Below, one piece after another: positions 8,437-17,797 of a stretch of DNA of 62,867 bases; within the stretch, counting starts at the first letter, position 1, and the number at the start of each line of letters is the position of its first letter. The stretch is from an uncultured Mycolicibacterium sp. Its GTDB lineage: Bacteria; Actinomycetota; Actinomycetes; Mycobacteriales; Mycobacteriaceae. The stretch covers positions 1 through 62,867 of the forward strand of contig NZ_CALDGS010000171.1 of NCBI RefSeq assembly GCF_937941905.1. The letters are read 5' to 3'. The translations under genes and the position numbers were made by a program. The notes beneath the pieces were generated by a model that was not told the origin of the DNA, did not search any database, and worked only from the letters and a program-made list of their open reading frames with translations.

Positions 8437-9236
8437 CAGCCGCTCGCTCGACCCGCCTCGGCGCCCTGCTGTCCGAGAGCCTGGTCTTCGCCGAACAACA
8501 CTTCACCCGCTGGCGGCGCGATCCGCTGGTTCCCACCCAGGCGCTGATCTTCCCGACCTTCCTCCTGGTGACGTACTACCTGCTGGTCGGGAAGTCCGTG
8601 CTCCGGCTGACCGGGACCGACGCACTCTACGGGCTCGTCCCCACCTGCGCGATCGCGGGGGCGTTCTCCGGGGCGATCGCGGTCGGCCTGACGCTGCCCT
8701 ACGAACGGGATGCCAGGCTGCTGACCCGGTACTGGGTTCTGCCGGTGCACCGCGCCAGCGCACTGACCGGCCGACTGATCGCCGAGGCCCTGCGAACGCT
8801 CGCGGGCACGGTTCTCATCACCGGGGTCGGGATCGGGTTCGGGATGCGGTTCCAGGCAGGCCCGCTCGGCCTGCTGGTGTACCTGTTGATTCCGGTGCTG
8901 GTGTCGCTCGTCTTCGCCATGGTGGTCATCGCCATTGCGGTGCGGGCCAAGGACGGCACGGTGTTGATCTGGGTCGGGGTCCCGGCCATCACTGCTGTGT
9001 TCGCCAGCTCGGGATCGCCTCCCGTGGAGTCTCTGCCGTCGTGGATGTGGCCGCTGCTGAAGTTCCAGCCGATGCAGCCCATCGTCGACTCGATGCGCAC
9101 CCTTGCCCAGGGCGGTGCACCGACCTGGTCGCTGTTCTACACGACGCTGTGGATCGTCTCCGGGGCGGTCATCCTGGCCCCGTTTGCCGTCCGTGGTTAC
9201 CGGGTCGCAGTCGAGTCCGCCCGGCCCCGGCGTTAG
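8433..9236 (+). CDS. drrC: DrrC-like ABC-2 permease
   Basis: A 267-residue second permease with the ABC-2 pattern; QPMQPIVDSMRTLAQGG corresponds to the conserved NP.T..v..lR block seen in DrrC proteins. The ATG at 8433 overlaps the drrB-like stop (ATGA) and is preferred to longer upstream readings. The last 68 bp overlap, tail to tail, the end of glycosyltransferase copy B on the other strand. Confidence 0.82.
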   Translation: MTAARSTRLGALLSESLVFAEQHFTRWRRDPLVPTQALIFPTFLLVTYYLLVGKSVLRLTGTDALYGLVPTCAIAGAFSGAIAVGLTLPYERDARLLTRYWVLPVHRASALTGRLIAEALRTLAGTVLITGVGIGFGMRFQAGPLGLLVYLLIPVLVSLVFAMVVIAIAVRAKDGTVLIWVGVPAITAVFASSGSPPVESLPSWMWPLLKFQPMQPIVDSMRTLAQGGAPTWSLFYTTLWIVSGAVILAPFAVRGYRVAVESARPRR

Positions 9237-10515
9237 GTCGTGATCTGCGCACCGCGGCGAAACGTTCGACCAGATCGGCCGCCCGTGCCACACCGTCGCT
9301 CGGCGCCGTCATCCGGGTCGCCAGTCTGCGCGCCCGGTCCCGGTACTCCGGGGAAAGGACGACCCGCAGATCGTGGACCAGGGAGTCCTCGGTCGTCGCG
9401 ACGAACCGCCGTCCGGTGCCGACTCCGAGTTTTCGCAGCCGGAACGACCAGCATGCCTGATCGGGCAGCATCCACAACAGCAAGGACGGGCAGCCGGCGC
9501 GCAGGCCGGCGTGCACGGTCCCGGCGCCGCCGTGATGCACCACCGCGCGACAGTGCGGGAAGATCTCGGCGTAGTTGATCGGCCCGACCACCTTCACGTG
9601 GTCGAACTCGGGCAGCCCGCTGGTGTCCGCCCAGCCGGCGCCGATCAGCGCCCGCTCCCCCAGCCGGGCACAGGCCCGGGCGATCGTCGCGACCGCCTCG
9701 CCGAGCGCTTCGATCGGCATGCTGCCGAAGCCGAAGAACACCGGCGGGGTTCCGGCGGCGATCCACGGGAGCACGTCCCCGTCCTGCTCGGTCGGCATCT
9801 CCATGCTCAGTGATCCGACGAACGGTCTCCGCGGCAGCGCTCCGCCGTTCCATTGCGCCCACTCCTCGGGCAGCCCCGGGTAGCAGGCCGGATCGTAGGC
9901 CTGAAGCTCGAGGACGTCGAGTGTCGAGGTGCGACCCGCCCAGTGCCCGGCCGCCGGAGGCAGCCCGAGCTGCCGCCGTTCGTTCCGGTCCGCAACGCGG
10001 TGCCCCCGCCAGGTGACCCACTCGATCGTCGCCATCGAGGCACGACACAGCGGCGCCGGCAGCACCGGAATCTGGTGTCCGCTCACCCGGATCGGGAACA
10101 ACTGCATCGTTGCCAGGGGGGTGCCGCAGGCCTCGGCCACGTTGAAGGCCACGTCCTCGTAGTTGAGACCGGTCACCAGCAGATCCGCCCCGGCGGCGAG
10201 GTCCAGCAGAACCTCGCAGACCTGCGCCCGGTGTTGCGTCAGCGGTTCGGAGAAGGCCCGGAATGCCTCGTTCAACCGACGGCGCCGCCACGGCGCGCTG
10301 AACAGCAAGGTCCAGAAATCGTGGTGCGGTCTGACGACGGCGTCGACCGACGGACCGTACGGAACAGCCACCGCACCCGTGGATTCGGCGAATCCGACCA
10401 GCTCCGGGCCGACAGCCATCGTGACGTCGTGACCACGCCGGAGAAGTTCGCGCCCGAGTGCGGTGTACGGCTCGACCTCGCCGCGCGTACCCCAGTTGGC
10501 CAGGACGAACTTCAT
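9169..10515 (-). CDS. GT1-family glycosyltransferase (GPL type), copy B
   Basis: A 448-residue UGT-like enzyme starting MKFVLANWGTRGEVEP, with HHGGAGTVHAGLRAG in the C-terminal donor site. It is the longest of the five paralogues because of a 20-30 residue basic C-terminal tail that runs into the drrC-like gene on the opposite strand. Slightly lower G+C and a higher share of non-preferred codons than its neighbours hint at a different history, as does copy C. Acceptor and donor are not predictable beyond GPL deoxysugar transfer. Confidence 0.86.
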   Translation of the reverse strand: MKFVLANWGTRGEVEPYTALGRELLRRGHDVTMAVGPELVGFAESTGAVAVPYGPSVDAVVRPHHDFWTLLFSAPWRRRRLNEAFRAFSEPLTQHRAQVCEVLLDLAAGADLLVTGLNYEDVAFNVAEACGTPLATMQLFPIRVSGHQIPVLPAPLCRASMATIEWVTWRGHRVADRNERRQLGLPPAAGHWAGRTSTLDVLELQAYDPACYPGLPEEWAQWNGGALPRRPFVGSLSMEMPTEQDGDVLPWIAAGTPPVFFGFGSMPIEALGEAVATIARACARLGERALIGAGWADTSGLPEFDHVKVVGPINYAEIFPHCRAVVHHGGAGTVHAGLRAGCPSLLLWMLPDQACWSFRLRKLGVGTGRRFVATTEDSLVHDLRVVLSPEYRDRARRLATRMTAPSDGVARAADLVERFAAVRRSRPNAGAGRTRLRPGNHGRQTGPG

Positions 10516-10635
10516 CGGCTGAATCTGCTCCTGAGGATGCGTTGTTCGGGGGACCCCCGCGGATCGAGCGCAACTCTAGCACCTACCCGCCGCATCCCGG
10601 CGTCCGGCCACGGACACCTCGCCCCCGGGACGCCC

Positions 10636-11949
10636 CTAGGATCGCCGGCGCGGGCCGGAACGACCGACACGCCGCCGTTCGACCGCGAACCGCTCGATGT
10701 ATTCGGCAGCGGTGGAGGCGCTTTCGCTCGGGGTGTTCATTCGGCCGGCGAACTCCCGAGCCCGCGCCTGGTATTCCGGGGTGAGGATCCGGCGCAGGTC
10801 CTTCAACAGCGTCCGCTCGGTCGTCGAACCGAACCTGCGCCAGGCACCGAGGCCGAGTCGTCGGAGCTGGGCACCCCACAGTGCCTGGTTGGCGTCGGTG
10901 GACAGCACCAGCGTGGGCACCCCTGCCCGCAGTCCCAGCGCCGTGGTTCCCGCCCCACCGTGGTGCACGAGCGCGCGGCAGCGGCCGAACACCTCGGCGA
11001 AGTTCACCGCTCCCACCACCTTCACATGATCGAAACGGGGCACGTCCCCGAAGTCCTCCCAGCCCGCGCAGACCAGGGCGCGCTCGCCCAACCGCTCGCT
11101 GACCGCAGCGATCATCGCCACCGTCTCGGCCGGCGACTCCACCGGCATACTCCCGAATCCGAAGAAGATCGGCGGGCTCCCCCCGGTCGCCCAGTCCAGC
11201 ACCTCGGCGTCCTCCGCCGTCGACAACGCGACCGTCAACGCCCCGATGAACGGACGCCGCGGCGGCGACTGCGCGTTCCAGTCCGCCCACTCCGCGGCCA
11301 ACCCGGGAAAACAGGCCTCGTCATAGGCCTGCAGTTCCAGCGGATCACGCGCCAGCACGCGCTTCGGCCACGCTCCTCTCCCCGGCGGCAGGCCGAGGGC
11401 CCGCCGCTGCTCCTGTTCGACCTGTCGCGCCCATCCGCCGTACGACAGCGCGTCGAAGGTCGCCATCGCGGCCCGACACACCGATGCGGGAATGTACGGG
11501 GCAAGTTGCCCGTTCGGCCGCATCGGGAACCAGTGCAACAGCGCCAACGGGATGTCGTAGTGTTCGGCGACGTTGGCCGCGAGCAGCTCGAACCCGACGG
11601 CGCTGTTGAGCAGCAGATCGGCACCGTCGGCCAGTTCGGTCAAGGTGGCGCTCATCGGACCCCAGGAGTCGATCAGCGGATCCGACATCTCCGCCAGGAT
11701 CTCGCGCAGTTTCGGCAGCTGCCACGGTCGATGGAACACCCGCGTCCAGAACTCGCGGTAGCCGTCCATCATGGCCCGCAGCTCGCTGCCGAAGGGCACG
11801 GTGTTCGGCACCACCGTAGACCCGAACTCCACGAGATCCGGCGGCACCGCCATCCACACGTCATGACCGCGCCGCAGCAGTTCGCGGCCGACCGCGGCGC
11901 AGGGTTCCACCTCGCCACGGCTCCCCCAACTCGCCAGGACGAACTTCAT
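10636..11949 (-). CDS. GT1-family glycosyltransferase (GPL type), copy C
   Basis: A 437-residue paralogue with N terminus MKFVLASWGSRGEVEP and donor motif HHGGAGTTALGLRAG. Two ATG codons occur in tandem (11952 and 11949) after a G-rich RBS; the second is chosen because all relatives begin MKFVLA. It follows the sugar-nucleotide decarboxylase-like gene by only a few bases, so it may use the sugar that gene makes. Codon use is like copy B. Confidence 0.86.
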   Translation of the reverse strand: MKFVLASWGSRGEVEPCAAVGRELLRRGHDVWMAVPPDLVEFGSTVVPNTVPFGSELRAMMDGYREFWTRVFHRPWQLPKLREILAEMSDPLIDSWGPMSATLTELADGADLLLNSAVGFELLAANVAEHYDIPLALLHWFPMRPNGQLAPYIPASVCRAAMATFDALSYGGWARQVEQEQRRALGLPPGRGAWPKRVLARDPLELQAYDEACFPGLAAEWADWNAQSPPRRPFIGALTVALSTAEDAEVLDWATGGSPPIFFGFGSMPVESPAETVAMIAAVSERLGERALVCAGWEDFGDVPRFDHVKVVGAVNFAEVFGRCRALVHHGGAGTTALGLRAGVPTLVLSTDANQALWGAQLRRLGLGAWRRFGSTTERTLLKDLRRILTPEYQARAREFAGRMNTPSESASTAAEYIERFAVERRRVGRSGPRRRS

Positions 11950-11957
11950 CATCCCCC

Positions 11958-12983
11958 CTATCCGGTTACCGGTGTCCCGCTCGCAACACTGTCGAGTTCC
12001 CGGAGGTACCACGGGTTGGCCCGGGCCCATTCGATGGTGCGGCGCAGTCCCTCCGCAAGCCCGGTCTCGGCACGCCAGCCCAGCACCCGGTGCGCCTTGG
12101 TCGCATCCGGCACCCGGCGCGGGATGTCCTCGTACCGCCGCCCGTACTCCGCGGCGGTGTCGACGGTCTCCACACCGTCCACACCGTCGACACCGGCGAT
12201 CCGGATGGCCGCCTCGATGGCCTCCCGCACCGTCGTCTCGGTCATGCTGCCGATGTTGAACGCCTCACCGATCGCGGCGTCGCTGCCGGCGGCCAGCAGC
12301 GTGCCGGCCACCGCGTCGGCGACGTAAGTGAAACAGCGGGTCTGCCGGCCCGAGTCGTACAGCTGCGGCGGGCGGCCGTTGAGGATGCGGTGGATGCTCT
12401 TGGAGATCACGAACGTCGGCCGCTGCCGCGGGCCGTAGACGTTGAAGAACCGGACCACGGTGACCGGCAGGCCGTGGGCCTCGTGCATGGCGAACACCAG
12501 GTGCTCGGCCAGCGCCTTACTGGTGCTGTAGCTCCACCGGGCGGTCCGGGTGGAGCCGACGACCCGGTCGTCGTCCTCGGCCCACGGGGTGCGCGGATTC
12601 TTGCCGAACACCTCGGAGGTGCTGGTGAACAGCAGCCGCGCACCGTGCCGGTGGCACAACTCGAGCACGTTGCGGGTGCCGATCACGCCGACGTCGACCA
12701 CCCGCAGCGGATCGTCGACGTAGCGGTCCACCCCGACGACCGAGGCCAGGTGGAACACGGTGTCGGTGCCGGGCGTGATGGCGCGGGCCAGGGCGGCGGC
12801 GTCGGTGACGTCGCCGGCCACGAAGCGGAAGTTCGGGTACCGGTCGAAGTCGATGTCGATGTCGGTGCCGGGCACCGGCCGGGCGACGTCGAACACGGTG
12901 ACCGTGTCGCCGCGCCGCAGCAACGCCTCGACCAGGTGCGAGCCGACAAAGCCGTACCCGCCCGTCACGACCACATTGGCCAT
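11958..12983 (-). CDS. NAD-dependent sugar-nucleotide epimerase/decarboxylase (UDP-xylose synthase/ArnA-like)
   Basis: A 341-residue SDR enzyme: GGYGFVGS near residue 8, TSTSEVFGKNP, and the catalytic WSYSTSK with Tyr152 and Lys156. The aromatic residue before YSxSK and the STSEVFG block resemble UDP-glucuronate decarboxylases of the ArnA/UXS kind rather than GalE. Because a UDP-hexose 6-dehydrogenase lies directly upstream on the same strand, a UDP-glucuronate to UDP-pentose step is plausible. A C4 epimerase acting on a uronate cannot be excluded. Confidence 0.68.
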   Translation of the reverse strand: MANVVVTGGYGFVGSHLVEALLRRGDTVTVFDVARPVPGTDIDIDFDRYPNFRFVAGDVTDAAALARAITPGTDTVFHLASVVGVDRYVDDPLRVVDVGVIGTRNVLELCHRHGARLLFTSTSEVFGKNPRTPWAEDDDRVVGSTRTARWSYSTSKALAEHLVFAMHEAHGLPVTVVRFFNVYGPRQRPTFVISKSIHRILNGRPPQLYDSGRQTRCFTYVADAVAGTLLAAGSDAAIGEAFNIGSMTETTVREAIEAAIRIAGVDGVDGVETVDTAAEYGRRYEDIPRRVPDATKAHRVLGWRAETGLAEGLRRTIEWARANPWYLRELDSVASGTPVTG

Positions 12984-13029
12984 CGCGTTTCCCTCTGTCG
13001 CACAACGGGACCGGAGTGGACCACCGCCG

Positions 13030-14412
13030 CTACCGGCCGACTCCCTTGTAGACGAACCCGGCCGCCCGCACGGCCTCGGGATCGAAGCTGTTGCGGCCGT
13101 CGAGGAACACGCACCCCTCGGCGGCGAGGTCGGCCAACCGGGTCAGCGGGACCTGGTGGAACTCGCGGTGGCCGGCGAGCACCACCAACGCATCGGCGTC
13201 CTTGACGGCGGTCTCGATATCGGCCACCAGCGGCTGCCGGGTCACGGTCAGCGCCTCCTCCTCCGACACCCAGGGGTCGTGGATGGACATCTCGCACCCG
13301 GTCCGCTCGAGCAGCTCGATGACATGGCGGGTGGGAGTGAACCGGCAGTCGCCGGTGTTGTTCTTGAACGCGATGCCCAGCACCGCGATCTTGCTCTCGG
13401 CGATGCTGCGGCCCTGTCCGGCCAGCAGGGCCTCGAGCAGACCGTAGGTGTAGCCGGGCATGGTGTCGTTGACCGTGCGCGAGGCGCGCGGGATGGTCAG
13501 TTCCAGCCCCACCGACCGGCCGAGGTGGTCGACGAACCACGGATCCTTGGTCAGGCAGTAGCCGCCGACGCCCATACTCGGCCGCAGGATGTTCACCGGG
13601 GCACCGCCTTTCGGCATGGTGTTGGCGGCCTCGATGACCTGCAGCGCGTCGATGCCGAGCCGGTCGCACAGCTTGGCCAGCTCGTTGGCGAGCGCGACGT
13701 TGAGGTCCACCCAGAGGTTGTCGGCGAGCTTGACCATCTCGGCGGTGCGCGGGTCGGCGACGACGACGGTGTCGACGCCGAGGGTGTGCCGCCACAGCGC
13801 GGCGCAGGCCCGGGCGCTGCGCTCGTCGACCGCGCCGACCACCACCGGGATGGTCGTCAGCTCGTGGATCGCCTGTCCCTCGGCGATGCGTTCCGGGCAG
13901 AACGCCAGCCCGAAGTCGACCCCGGCGCGCAGGCCCGAGGCCCGCTCCAGGATGGGCCGGACCAGTCGCTCGGTGGTGTCCGGCGGCACGGTGCTCTTGA
14001 GGATGACGAGCTGCCCCGGGCGCAGGTGGGCGCCCACCGCCCGGGCGGCGGCCTCGATGTCGTCGACGATCGGCTCGAAGTCCGGGCCCAGCGGGGTGCC
14101 GACGGTGACGATGACGAACTCGGCGTCGGCCACCGCGGCGAAGTCGGTGGTGGCCCGCAACCGGCCGGTGCGCACGCTGTTGGCGACGAGCTCGCCCAGG
14201 CCCGGTTCGGGCACCGCGGTGCGGCCCTGGTTGATTTCGTCGACGACGTGCGGCCGCACATCGATCCCGGTGACCGGCCAGCCGCGGTCGGCCAGCACGG
14301 CACCGATCACGGTGCCGATGTAGCCGAACCCGACGATGGCGATCCCGGACCGCATGCCGCGCACGGCGAGTTCCACCCCGGCATCCGTCCGGCCGAACAT
14401 TCCTGTTGCCAT
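13030..14412 (-). CDS. UDP-hexose 6-dehydrogenase (UDP-glucose/ManNAc dehydrogenase family)
   Basis: A 460-residue enzyme with the Rossmann motif GFGYIGTVIG, KSTVPPDTTE, CPERIAEG, and the catalytic Cys286 in GVGGYCLTKDP. It oxidises C6 of a nucleotide sugar to a uronate using NAD twice. The active-site block is a mix of the WecC type (GGHC) and the UGD type (KD), so UDP-glucose and UDP-HexNAc are both possible substrates. The ATG at 14412 is chosen because an AGGA box precedes it; ATG 14355 inside is a weaker choice. It sits just upstream of the decarboxylase-like gene and is probably co-transcribed with it. Confidence 0.78.
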   Translation of the reverse strand: MATGMFGRTDAGVELAVRGMRSGIAIVGFGYIGTVIGAVLADRGWPVTGIDVRPHVVDEINQGRTAVPEPGLGELVANSVRTGRLRATTDFAAVADAEFVIVTVGTPLGPDFEPIVDDIEAAARAVGAHLRPGQLVILKSTVPPDTTERLVRPILERASGLRAGVDFGLAFCPERIAEGQAIHELTTIPVVVGAVDERSARACAALWRHTLGVDTVVVADPRTAEMVKLADNLWVDLNVALANELAKLCDRLGIDALQVIEAANTMPKGGAPVNILRPSMGVGGYCLTKDPWFVDHLGRSVGLELTIPRASRTVNDTMPGYTYGLLEALLAGQGRSIAESKIAVLGIAFKNNTGDCRFTPTRHVIELLERTGCEMSIHDPWVSEEEALTVTRQPLVADIETAVKDADALVVLAGHREFHQVPLTRLADLAAEGCVFLDGRNSFDPEAVRAAGFVYKGVGR

Positions 14413-14595
14413 TGCGGTCCTACGCCTCCAGCGACCGGACACGAGTTGCCCCACCCGCGCCCCGACGGCGGAAGTTTAACTAACACCTACGTCAAAATGG
14501 ACGCGATCCGGAGATTTCAGCAAATTTCTTACCCGTCCGGCGAAGGCATGGGCGCCACCGGCACCAGGTGTTCCGTCGCCGCGCCCCGGCGGGGA
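14413..14595. other. Non-coding gap of 183 bp
   Basis: An AT-richer gap between the UDP-sugar dehydrogenase start and the end of glycosyltransferase copy D. It probably holds the promoter for the dehydrogenase-decarboxylase-copy C unit. I see no RNA gene and no clear -10/-35 pair. Confidence 0.4.
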
Positions 14596-15864
14596 TCAGC
14601 GGGCGGGCTGCACCCGCGCGGCGCACTCCACCAGGTCGGCCGCCGCGGCCGCCGCGGCCGCCGGATCGCTCACCTGCGCGGCCAGCGCCCGCGCCCGCTC
14701 GCGATGGCCGGGATCGAGGATCCGGCGCAGCCCGGCCACCAGCGACCGTTCGGTGATCGTCGAGAAGCGGTGGCCGGTCCCGACTTTCAACCGGCGCAGT
14801 TGCGCGGCGAAGAACGGTTGGTCGGGCAGCGTCCACAGCACGAACTGCGGCACCCCGGCCCGCAGGCAGGCGGCCAGCGTGCCGGCCCCGCCGTGGTGCA
14901 CGACCGCACGGCAGGACGGGAAGATCTCGGCGTAATTCACCTCGCCCACCACCTTGACGTGGTCGAACGACGGCACGTCGGTGAAATCGCTGCCGCCGGC
15001 ACCGATCAGCGCGCGCTGCCCCAGCCGAGCGCAGGCCGAGGCGATCATCCGCACCGTGTCGGCCGGCGAGCCGATCGGCACACTGCCGAAGCCGAAGAAG
15101 ATCGGCGGCGCCCCCGCGGCGATCCACTCGGCCGCCTCGGCGTCGGCGACCCCGGGCGACACCAGCGCGAGCGCGCCGACGAACGGCCGGCGGTCGCCGA
15201 AGCGCCGCCATTCGGCGGCCAGTTCCGGGAAACAGACCGGCTCATAGGCCTGGATCTCCAACGATCCGCGTTCGGCGATGCGCTGCGGCGCCGGCGCCTG
15301 CGCGTCGGGCAGGCCCAGGTTGCGGCGGATGGCGTTCTCGCCGGCGCGGGTGTTGCGCCAGACCATCCGGTCGTTGACCCGCATCACCGTCCGGCTCAGC
15401 GGCGCCGGCACGAACGGCAGCAACTGACCGTGCGGCCGGCAGGGGAAGTAGTGCAGCGTGACCAGCGGCAGCCCCAGCGCCTCGGCGACGTCGGCGGCGG
15501 GCTGCTCGAAGATCAGGCCGGTGAGCAGCACGTCGGCGCCCTCGGCGGCGGAGCGCAGCGCCGTGGCCATCTCGGCCCAGCAGGCCGTGGCGAACTCCTC
15601 GGTCTCACGGCCCATCCGGCTCAGCTCGCGCAGCCGCCACGGCGTGCGCGAGTAGCAGGTGAAGTACTCCCGTTGCAGGCGCAGGATCGGGGTCGAGTCC
15701 AGGCCGTACGGCACCGCCGACAGCCCGGCCGCCGCGGCGAACCCGGTGAGGTTCGGCGGCACCGCCATGCACACGTCGTGGCCGCGCCGCTGCAACTCCC
15801 GGCCGACCACCACGGCGGGTTCGACGTCACCGCGGCCACCGTAGCTGGCCAGGACAAACCGCAT
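14596..15864 (-). CDS. GT1-family glycosyltransferase (GPL type), copy D
   Basis: A 422-residue paralogue starting MRFVLASYGGRGDVEP; the donor motif is HHGGAGTLAACLRAG. The ATG at 15864 is fixed by alignment with the other copies. It reads away from the GMC oxidoreductase gene across a 166-bp divergent control region, so the two may be co-regulated and act on the same sugar. Confidence 0.88.
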   Translation of the reverse strand: MRFVLASYGGRGDVEPAVVVGRELQRRGHDVCMAVPPNLTGFAAAAGLSAVPYGLDSTPILRLQREYFTCYSRTPWRLRELSRMGRETEEFATACWAEMATALRSAAEGADVLLTGLIFEQPAADVAEALGLPLVTLHYFPCRPHGQLLPFVPAPLSRTVMRVNDRMVWRNTRAGENAIRRNLGLPDAQAPAPQRIAERGSLEIQAYEPVCFPELAAEWRRFGDRRPFVGALALVSPGVADAEAAEWIAAGAPPIFFGFGSVPIGSPADTVRMIASACARLGQRALIGAGGSDFTDVPSFDHVKVVGEVNYAEIFPSCRAVVHHGGAGTLAACLRAGVPQFVLWTLPDQPFFAAQLRRLKVGTGHRFSTITERSLVAGLRRILDPGHRERARALAAQVSDPAAAAAAAADLVECAARVQPAR

Positions 15865-16030
15865 CGTCGCCTCTCGGTCGGTTGGTGCTGCGCGCCCACG
15901 CTGACGCCGGGCAACCGCCATTATTACCGCAATACTGACGGTCACGTAACCAATCCGCGCCGCCGTTGATAGGCTCCCGACGCGTCCGGCCCGAATGTCG
16001 GCCGGCGTCTTGCGTTGAGGAGTCCGCACG
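15865..16030. promoter_or_regulatory. Divergent control region, copy D glycosyltransferase / GMC oxidoreductase 1
   Basis: A 166-bp gap with an AT-richer centre (around 15919-15955). A GAGGAG Shine-Dalgarno at 16017-16022, eight bases before 16031, supports a TTG start for the GMC gene. No operator is assigned. Confidence 0.45.
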
Positions 16031-17668
16031 TTGACCGTCGGCGAGTTGACCGCCCGCGAGATCGAACGCGTCCACTGGGATGTGATCGTGGTGGGCACCG
16101 GCATGGGCGGCGGCCTGCTCGGATACCGCCTGGCCCGCGCCGGCCGACGGGTGCTGTTCGTCGAGAAGGGCCGTTCCACACTGCCCGGCGCCCCGGACAC
16201 CATCCGGGCCGCGATGCCCGAGCTCGCCGAACCCGGCGCGGTCCGCTCGGCCACCGACTACCTGGCCGCCCTGGCCCGCGCCGGCCGCACCACCGATGAG
16301 CTCACCGACGTCAGCGGCCGGCGGCCGAAGCGCTTCATCCCGTTCATCGGGAGCGGCACCGGCGGTTCGTCGGCGCTGTACGGCATGGTGTGCGAGCGGT
16401 TCTTCCCACAGGATTTCACCCCGCGCCAGTATTTTCCGAACGCCGGCGACTCGTCGGTGCCGGAGGCCTGGCCGATCGGCTACGACGAGTTGGCACCCTG
16501 GTACGACGAAGCCGAACGACTGCTGGGCGTGCGTGGACAGCGGGATCCGTTGCGGTCCGGGGCCACCGCTGCGGCGCTGCCCGAACCACCCCCGTTCTCG
16601 CCCGAGAACCGGGTGCTGGTGGACTATTTCACCGGGCGCGGCCTGCACCCCTACCACCTGCCGATGGCCTGCCGGTACGTGCCCGGCTGCCGGACCTGCC
16701 AGACCTTCCTGTGCGACCGGTCGTGCAAGAACGACGCCGCCACCGCCGGGGTGCTGCCGGCGGTCACCGAGCACGGGGCGACGCTGCTGACCGAGTCCCC
16801 GGTGCTGCGCCTGGAGGCCGACCGCCGCAGCGTGCAACGGGTGATCTGCCGGCACCGGGGGACGACGCTGGCGCTGCGCGGCCGGGTGGTGGTGCTGGCC
16901 GCCGGGGCGCTGGCCACCCCGGTGCTGCTGCTCAACTCCCGGTCCGGGGACTGGCCGAACGGCCTGGCCAACGGCTCGGACCTGGTGGGCCGCAACCTGA
17001 TGCGGCATCTGCTCGAACCGGTGGAGGTCTGGCCGGAGCCGGGGACCCGGACCACCGAGGCCAACAAGCAGATCGGGCTGAACGACTTCTACCTGTACCA
17101 GGGCCGCAAGTACGGCACCGTGCAGTCGTTCGGCGCACTGCCGCCGCTGGAGTGGCTGACCAACCGCCCGGGAGCGGCCGGCGCGGCCCTGCGGCTGCTG
17201 CGGCCGGCGGTGCGCGCGGTCTACGAGCGGTTCTTCACCGGCGGGCTGGTACTGGCCGGCATCATGGAGGACCTGCCGTACCCGGACAACCGGGTGCTGC
17301 CCGGCCGCACCGACCCAGACGGCCGCCAGCGCATCCGGCTCAACTACCGGCTGCGCCCGGCCGAACTGGAGCGCCGCGAGGTGTTCGTGGGCCTACTGCG
17401 GGATCTGCTGCGCCCCTTCCGCACCGTGTCGCTGGGCAACGGCCGGGACAACAAGAACCTCGGCCACGTGTGCGGCACCTGCCGGTTCGGCACCGATCCG
17501 GCCACCAGCGTGCTCGACCCGAACAACCGGGCACACGAGGTGGACAACCTCTACGTGGTGGACACCTCGTTCTTCCCGTCCAGCGCCGGACTGAATCCGA
17601 GCCTGACCGTGGCGGCCAACGCACTACGGGTGGGCGCGCACATCGAGACGGCGCACTTCCCCGGCTGA
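16031..17668 (+). CDS. GMC-family FAD oxidoreductase 1
   Basis: A 545-residue flavoenzyme. FAD-binding GTGMGG is at residues 22-27 with FVEKG at the end of the second strand. The C-terminal GMC_oxred_C part has GHVCGTCRFG (catalytic His) and SAGLNPSLTVAANALR (Asn/Pro pair). It also has a Cys cluster at residues 220, 223, 228 and 232 (C-x2-C-x4-C-x3-C) that the second GMC copy shares. GMC enzymes oxidise alcohols, including sugar C3-OH in glycoside 3-oxidases. Beside glycosyltransferases and Gfo/Idh dehydrogenases, a sugar-oxidising role is inferred; cholesterol-oxidase-type activity is an alternative. The start is TTG. Confidence 0.82.
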   Translation: MTVGELTAREIERVHWDVIVVGTGMGGGLLGYRLARAGRRVLFVEKGRSTLPGAPDTIRAAMPELAEPGAVRSATDYLAALARAGRTTDELTDVSGRRPKRFIPFIGSGTGGSSALYGMVCERFFPQDFTPRQYFPNAGDSSVPEAWPIGYDELAPWYDEAERLLGVRGQRDPLRSGATAAALPEPPPFSPENRVLVDYFTGRGLHPYHLPMACRYVPGCRTCQTFLCDRSCKNDAATAGVLPAVTEHGATLLTESPVLRLEADRRSVQRVICRHRGTTLALRGRVVVLAAGALATPVLLLNSRSGDWPNGLANGSDLVGRNLMRHLLEPVEVWPEPGTRTTEANKQIGLNDFYLYQGRKYGTVQSFGALPPLEWLTNRPGAAGAALRLLRPAVRAVYERFFTGGLVLAGIMEDLPYPDNRVLPGRTDPDGRQRIRLNYRLRPAELERREVFVGLLRDLLRPFRTVSLGNGRDNKNLGHVCGTCRFGTDPATSVLDPNNRAHEVDNLYVVDTSFFPSSAGLNPSLTVAANALRVGAHIETAHFPG

Positions 17669-17797
17669 CCACCGCACCCGCGGTCGACACATCTCCCGAA
17701 TCGGATAACGCCGATTACGGCCAGCGCGTATATTCCCGGTCGTGGCCGGGACGCGGCGCCGCGTCACGTATCCCCGATGCTTCCCCACCCCGAGTAG
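17669..17797. other. Intergenic spacer, 129 bp
   Basis: A short spacer before the acyltransferase gene. The direction of the flanking genes is the same, so they may share a transcript; no terminator hairpin with a T run is visible. Confidence 0.35.

Noticed and set aside
9853..12327. An 824-codon plus-strand frame
   Set aside because: It runs antisense to two glycosyltransferases and the decarboxylase-like gene. Its composition (His/Arg/Gln/Pro) is typical of shadow frames in high-G+C DNA.
12760..15969. A 1069-codon plus-strand frame
   Set aside because: It is antisense to the dehydrogenase and glycosyltransferase copy D, has no domain, and crosses the real intergenic gap.
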